DNA of 64,000 nt, taken from positions 21,190 through 85,189 of the forward strand of contig LSSK01000190.1 in assembly GCA_001969505.1 (NCBI GenBank), given 5' to 3'. The stretch comes from Zancudomyces culisetae (taxonomy: Eukaryota; Kickxellomycota; Harpellomycetes; Harpellales; Legeriomycetaceae). A program made the position numbers and the translations under genes. The notes under the pieces are model-generated. The model saw only the letters and a program-made list of their open reading frames with translations, was not told the origin of the DNA and ran no database searches. Below, piece after piece: positions 58,878 to 64,000 of this stretch (positions are counted from its first letter, which is position 1; each line of letters begins with the position of its first letter).

Positions 58878-60041
58878 CTAGTTGTGTCTAAAATACTTCA
58901 TTCCCATCCAATTCCAAAACACAAAGAAAATTGTAGAGAATGCTGTCATAGGAACCAGCAATATGTAGTATTCATCGTTTTTTATCGCATCAAATACCTA
59001 AACATAAAACAAAATATATGGTTAGATATAGTCCAAAGGTAATTTTCCTCTGAAGCAAAATAAACGTAGTCATCTACTTACAACGTTTCCGGTATCAGGC
59101 AGCATTTTGCTAAAAAACAATGCATAAAGAAACGTGACCATAGTAAATACTGTAAATGCCAATAGTGCATATCCATACAATGGTGTAGTATCCGGATCAC
59201 TACTGATAAACAGCTTGGATCGATCCCGTGTATAAACCGGTGGTGCATAAAACTGTGGGTCTAATAAGTGGTCTGATAGATGTGATTTAAATATAGATAA
59301 ACTACTAGAAACCGATTCAATGCGCTTAAAATCCTGTTTATATATAGAGCTTTCGTTAATGGTTTCAACATTCGAAAGATACTGCGTCATCCCGTTTTCG
59401 TTCCGATTATAAAAATCATGACCGATTTCTTCCCGCAAAACTCTACTGTTGACTTTTTTTTTAGCCCTAGACGGTCGAAAATCAGCTATCTCCAGCATAT
59501 CAGAAGTGGGGTATGGCTCCCGTTTGGTCCTCCTCTTTCTAACCCTCATATTAATTTCGGCAGTATTATCCGAGTATATAGATTCCCCTCTTTTTTCAAG
59601 CGCGTGTTGCTTATTATAAAAGGTTTTAGGATCCATCTTATTCATAGTCGCGTTATTTCTAGTAGATTTCTCATTATCCTGTAGGGTATATTTGTCTGGA
59701 TACAGAACATGATCAGGATAATTCTTTAATCCTTCATTATTTTTTGTTGATTTTGAAGACTTTTCCGACTTTGAAGTACTTTGACTTTGAGTCTGGCTAG
59801 TTTCAGACCCATTTCCTATAGTAAAGACCTCTTCATCGTTGTGATTGTGTTTCTGCAATGTAGCTCTATTTTGATGTATTGTAGATTTGTAGCGGCCTTG
59901 TCTTGAATTATCTGTCGAGATTTGACTGTCGTTTTTAGCGCCATTAATTTCAACTGGCTGCTCATTTGTTGTCTTTCGTTTCGGGATCAGAGATAGGGCT
60001 CTATTTTTGGTAGCAGTGGCTATGTTTCCCACCGCTCTCAT
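58878..60041 (-). CDS. PIG-Y-like subunit of GPI-GlcNAc transferase with long N-terminal extension
   Basis: PIG-Y (Eri1 in yeast) is a small subunit of the ER complex that starts GPI-anchor synthesis by moving GlcNAc onto phosphatidylinositol. Exons 60041-59082 and 58997-58878 give 359 aa. The C-terminal ~85 residues hold two membrane segments (about 290-310 and 331-350) joined by a SKMLPDTGNVVFDAIKND loop. The end, WNWMGMKYFRHN, matches the conserved WMGIKLFRHN terminus of animal PIG-Y as I recall it. The N-terminal ~280 residues are disordered, basic and rich in Lys, Asn and Thr; human PIG-Y has only 71 aa. The intron separates the two membrane segments, so the unspliced reading loses the second one. 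The extension has no recognised domain. Confidence 0.75.
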
Positions 60042-62569
60042 TGTAGGAATGCTTGCTCAATCTTACTTTTCTATTTTTTTTTTACTGTTTTATTCTATCA
60101 ACTGGTGTTTGAGTTTATCTTTTTGTTTTTCTAAAAGTAGCTTAGTTGTGAAATTCTAGTAAAACAATTGTTGATTGTTAGCCAGGAAAAAATTGAATTT
60201 TCATTTGCTGGAAAGTGTTAATTCATAAATGACATCCAATTGCGTTAACTATTAGCAAACGCAAAACAATGCAGAATAGCACATGTTAGGCGTATTTTTG
60301 ATATCAAAGCTGCGTTGTTAAACAGCTAAAACCAATGAAAAAAAATGCACTAACAGTCCCAGCAATGCATCCACCGATCTGTTTTTTTAACTTTACAGTA
60401 CTCCAAACCTCCAAGAATGGGTATATATCTGCCATCCCTTAGAATGGACAACTGGAGGAATACATACTACCTAATTGTAGACATATTTTTATCAAGGAAT
60501 CTACTTGCCATTGATTTTAGCCAGCAACATTAAGAAGTGCAGCATGTGTAGCTTGAGGCTGATTTATACACACTAAAAATGAAATATTAAGGGAAAAAAG
60601 CATCTAAACGAGGCTGATATAAAGTGAACCATCATATTTTTTACTTGATCCAGTGAATGTATAACTGAGGTGTAAATTGATGGTATTATCAACTCTATTA
60701 TATTTACAGGGTAAGGATGTCATAACCAATATCAACAAGTTCAAGTGAATGTTTTTTTCATTTTTGACCTTTGCCAAGTACTTTTACATTATAACGTCTA
60801 ATATGTAGGCGAATGCGAGTATCCACTCAGGTACTATCGATGGATGAGACAAAGTTGTTTATATCAAAATACCTGAGGCTTTGCATATAACACCACATAA
60901 TGTGCAGGCCAAACGACATTTCATAATGGCTGCTGTGGGATATGATGTTACATATTTCCCATTACACTGATACAAAAAAAAACAGTCGAACAACACATGT
61001 TCAGACTTGAATACTCTACAAGTGTGAAATGTGCTCCAATGGTGATATTTTTCCTTTTCTTATCCCGTAAATATGAGTTGATAAGATCAAATACAAAACA
61101 CACTCTTTCAGACAGCCCAGCAACCTAACAAGAGAAGGCCTTCGGAGTCTTGGTATTAGTTCGCTGCACTTGCTTTTAAGGGGAGAATGCTCCTTAAGAC
61201 GCTCTGTGTATAATCCAATGGCATATGAAAATAAGGGGTCATCCGATCAAAGTGCGACAAGTAGACAAGTAAACAAAAAGACCACAAGTGAACTTTAACA
61301 ATACTTTTTTTTGTTGTTAATGGCGGTTGTTATTGTGCAATGTGGCTAAGAAAATTGCAAAGATGCCTGTAATAAACACGTTTAATGTTGCTATATTAAT
61401 TTATTTTCGCAATATTTAATTCTATCAATCTATAGGTCAATAGTTTTAAATGACTAAATAACTACGTTTAGCCAATGGGATGAATGTAGAATTATGATAT
61501 TTGAAACGAGTTTTGAAAATATGTGCACAAAATGACAAACCAATTGAAATGTGAAAGTTTTGAAAACTCTAATTGGAGAGGAGAGCTTCTCTAAATAACA
61601 CTTTTTTTCCTGAAATCATGAGAAATCAACATTTTAAAAAGAATTGAGCTATTCAAAAACAGGCGATAGCAAAAGAGTACAAACAAAAAAATAAAACTAC
61701 CAAAAAAATCAAAAAAAAGGTGGGACAAGTAGGAGTCAAAACCAGCAAAGATACAAAATTCTGTTGGCTATGGAATTACAAAAGAAACGGTGGATTTGCT
61801 TCATTAAGACATAGCAAAAACCCAAACAACTGGGGTAGAGTGTGATACACCAAGTTGAGAAATATAGACGTGAGTATGGCGATAGCACGAATTGGGAAAC
61901 AAGCCAGCAAAAGTAATACTGGTGATTAATATAAATCAATAAATAGCTTTTATCCATTATCTAGAATGGGTTGTGAAAGGTGTTGGTTTTTATTAAATCG
62001 ATTGTAAGCTGCAAAACAATTAGTAGAAAATAAAAAAATCAATTAACGGGATTAGCTAATTGGTAGATAAACCAAAATTCTTTGCAGGGCATAATTCCCC
62101 TGGTTTACAAGTTGGTTAAAGAAAAAGTTGGCGAAAAGGGAGAATCTGAACCCGTGCTCCAATTACATAAAAGTGAATGTAAACGGGGATGAAATCAAAA
62201 CGCAGGGAATGCAGAACATGCTTAATAATCACAGCAAGTTAGTAATGTAAAAATAGCTAACCCAACAAATGTATCAAAAAAATTTTCAAAAAAAAATATA
62301 AAAAAAACTTCAAAGAACACAGGATTTCCAAACTCTTTTTCTAAACAACTTTTCATTAGAAAAAACCTTTAACCAAAAAAGAAAAAAGTCAAAAGGGGGA
62401 GCGAGAGGAATCTGTGGAAGGAAAGGATTTCAATTGTACTACGAATAAAAACAATAATAATAATAATAAGTATATATATTGTCAGTATTTACTGAACTCA
62501 ACTTGAATTTTGAATTAACTATTATCTTTTGGAACTAAACAACACACAACCCTTTAAAAATAACCGAAA
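60042..62569. other. Divergent intergenic region between the PIG-Y gene and the Gcn4-like gene
   Basis: About 2.5 kb of AT-rich DNA before the first upstream ORF of the Gcn4-like gene. A (TAA)n tract lies near 62452-62470. Short frames such as 61736-61957 are not convincing. No RNA gene is seen. Confidence 0.5.
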
Positions 62570-62857
62570 ATGGAGGCAGTATTCTAAAGTCGATTAATAA
62601 AAAAAAAGGTTTTTTAGATGGTTTAAAAAAAATAAAACTGTTCTAAACCACCAATTGGAAAGATGTCGGTTTGAAGGTTGAGGTGTGGATGGTGTTTCCA
62701 TCCTACTCATTCCTTTAGAATTGTAGTTGTACAGTTGGTGGTTTGAATACGTACGTTTTTTTAAATCGTCACGTTAATGAAATATAACACAGAGAATAAG
62801 TCAAAAGAAATATCGATTATTTGTAAAAGCAACACAATACAATACAACACTAGTTGA
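62570..62857 (+). promoter_or_regulatory. Cluster of five upstream ORFs in the Gcn4-like leader
   Basis: Every ATG in the last ~390 nt before the main start opens a short closed frame: 62570-62587 (5 codons plus stop, MEAVF), 62618-62626 (MV), 62663-62674 (MSV), 62689-62718 (MVFPSYSFL) and 62777-62857 (26 codons). No ATG occurs between 62858 and the main ATG at 62961. GCN4 of budding yeast and related fungal cpc-1/cpcA genes are controlled through upstream ORFs that delay reinitiation when eIF2 is phosphorylated. The arrangement here fits that mode, with the first uORF about 390 nt from the main start. Whether all five lie in the mRNA depends on the unknown transcription start. Confidence 0.65.
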
Positions 62858-62960
62858 ACTACATTACAAGCACAATTTTAACAGCAAAGGGATTATTAAT
62901 TACCTCTGAAAATATCAAAAAACACACAGAAATAGTAAAAACACGAAAAATAAAATAAAT

Positions 62961-64000
62961 ATGAAACAGGAGCAAGTAGATCAAATAGTTTTAATGCTAT
63001 ACAAGGCATTGAACAAACTAGGAAACAAATCTGAGGACCACGAAGCCGAAGAGCCTCAAAGAAAGAAGCAGAGAGAGATGACGCCAATAGAAGATTCAAG
63101 TACAAACATCATGAATATGCTGGACAACCTCAAGTGCAACCAGGCAGCCAGTACTGTGCTCAGTCAATTGGGTACTAATGATAAAAATGGCACCTTTAGT
63201 ACCAGTAACATTGAAAACGATATTGGCGGTAACGCCAGCAGTATCAATGGTCAAGCTCTTCAAGATCTATTGTCAACACCTCTTTCAGATGCGCTCCTTT
63301 CACCGGCCTCTTCTGCCAGTTTAACAGCTTTGGATACACCAGCCTCATTTGTTTCTGATTCAGTTTTGTTTGGAGGTGATTCTTGCTCAATTAACGGTAC
63401 CACTGGGCAAGACTTGCTTCCATTTGGTGGTTTTATTTCTTCCGATTGCCCTAACTTGTTTAGCAAGGATACATTCGGTAATGGATGTGTAGGGCTATTT
63501 TTTGATGATTTGCTCACTTCGGGCACACTTAGTGGTACTGAAACTGTTCAGGACCTTGTAAATATTGAAACAACATCTGAGAAGCAACCGTGTGTCTTAT
63601 CTACCGTGGATGCCAAACCTAGACCTATTGCCAACCCAGTAAAGCCAAAAGCAAAGCCAAAAACGGCTAGGTCTTCAACTGTTGTTGATATACTTCCAAA
63701 AGTCAACACCTTAGAAGGCTCGAACAGTGATTTATCCGCAACCCCAACCACAAATGCATCAACCCTATTAAAGACAACTCCAATAGGCTCTGATGCTTTC
63801 AGAAAAGAATGTGATAACAAGTTTTTGACTACGCTTCCTCCCCAACTTGCGTTGAAGCGCAAGAGAACCAGAAGTCGCAAGCAACTTGCCGCCATAGACA
63901 GTATCATTAGCAATCCTTCTCCTGACGCGTCCATTGATTCGGTCACAAACCCTGATGATTCTTCGTTGGAACCTGATGCCCTAAAAAGGTTGAAGAACAC
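62961..64000 (+). CDS. Gcn4/Cpc1-like bZIP transcription activator, 3' end cut by the window
   Basis: The open frame from ATG 62961 runs 346 codons to the window edge without a stop. It is Ser/Thr/Asp-rich with activation-type hydrophobic clusters (QDLLSTPLSDALLSP, VGLFFDDLLTSG) and a basic NLS-like LKRKRTRSRKQ. The last residues, SLEPDALKRLKNT, match the start of the Gcn4/Cpc1 basic region, which reads DPAALKRARNT in S. cerevisiae, so the DNA-binding basic region and zipper should follow just outside the window. The protein is longer than S. cerevisiae Gcn4 (281 aa). The five uORFs upstream support the assignment independently. No intron is needed. Confidence 0.72.
   Translation, partial: MKQEQVDQIVLMLYKALNKLGNKSEDHEAEEPQRKKQREMTPIEDSSTNIMNMLDNLKCNQAASTVLSQLGTNDKNGTFSTSNIENDIGGNASSINGQALQDLLSTPLSDALLSPASSASLTALDTPASFVSDSVLFGGDSCSINGTTGQDLLPFGGFISSDCPNLFSKDTFGNGCVGLFFDDLLTSGTLSGTETVQDLVNIETTSEKQPCVLSTVDAKPRPIANPVKPKAKPKTARSSTVVDILPKVNTLEGSNSDLSATPTTNASTLLKTTPIGSDAFRKECDNKFLTTLPPQLALKRKRTRSRKQLAAIDSIISNPSPDASIDSVTNPDDSSLEPDALKRLKN

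Noticed and set aside
52200-62150. Shared GGAGAATCTGAACC string near 52211 and 62139, resembling a tRNA T-arm
   Set aside because: A 14-nt match between two places in 64 kb is expected by chance, and neither site supports tRNA arms or a B box.

Overview
The window is nuclear DNA of an AT-rich ascomycete fungus, most likely an early-branching budding yeast (Saccharomycotina). The gene set is fungal: squalene synthase, vacuolar alkaline phosphatase, septin Cdc3, a division-1 chitin synthase, PKA catalytic subunit, farnesylated Pex19 and a Gcn4-like bZIP factor. Several features separate it from Saccharomyces and its close relatives. I could trace 33 introns (63 to 352 nt, GTRAGT-like donors, YAG or AAG acceptors). 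It has a U2AF small subunit, a YbeY ribonuclease, a CAP59-type glycosyltransferase and a PIG-Y subunit. Intergenic gaps often run 2 to 3 kb. CTG reads as Leu at a conserved site in THG1, which argues against the CTG-Ser clade. I cannot name the species.

Layout. 96-1196 UFD1 (+), 4127-5428 CAP59-family mannosyltransferase (+), 6566-7991 ERG9 (+), 8445-9640 THG1 (+) overlapping tail to tail with 9629-10327 FIT2/SCS3 (-), 10775-11890 alpha-arrestin (-), 13962-15716 PHO8 (+), 16655-17980 PEX19 (+), 18897-19739 LEA2-like membrane protein (-), 21906-23248 PKA catalytic subunit (-), 25806-26822 AHA1 (+), 26961-28214 ATP12 (-), 28571-30891 FMP25/RCC1-like (-), 33180-33818 secreted CAP protein (+), 34722-36027 CDC3 (-), 38466-39096 YBEY (+) overlapping tail to tail with 39077-41603 ACO1 (-), 43539-46076 CDC45 (-), 46937-47521 U2AF small subunit (+), 47866-51333 TBC-domain RabGAP (-), 53312-56509 chitin synthase (-), 58878-60041 PIG-Y-like (-), and 62961 to the window end a Gcn4-like activator (+, truncated).

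Grouping. There is no metabolic cluster; this is ordinary eukaryotic gene order with single-gene transcription units. ATP12 and FMP25 are tandem neighbours, both mitochondrial assembly factors; ACO1 and YBEY are also mitochondrial or mitochondrial in other organisms. UFD1, FIT2, ERG9 and PIG-Y act at the ER.

Most notable: a 3' half of tRNA-Lys(CUU) with CCA and an A-tail, flanked by a 15-nt direct repeat at 2440-2520, which looks like a retroposed tRNA half; five short upstream ORFs before the Gcn4-like gene; two convergent pairs whose coding regions overlap by 12 and 20 bp; a coding first exon in UFD1 that is only the start codon; very short internal exons in THG1 (45 nt) and the TBC gene (41 nt); a DMG in place of DFG in the PKA subunit; and a strong excess of G/C homopolymer tracts confined to non-coding DNA. 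I did not see a clearly novel multi-gene system.
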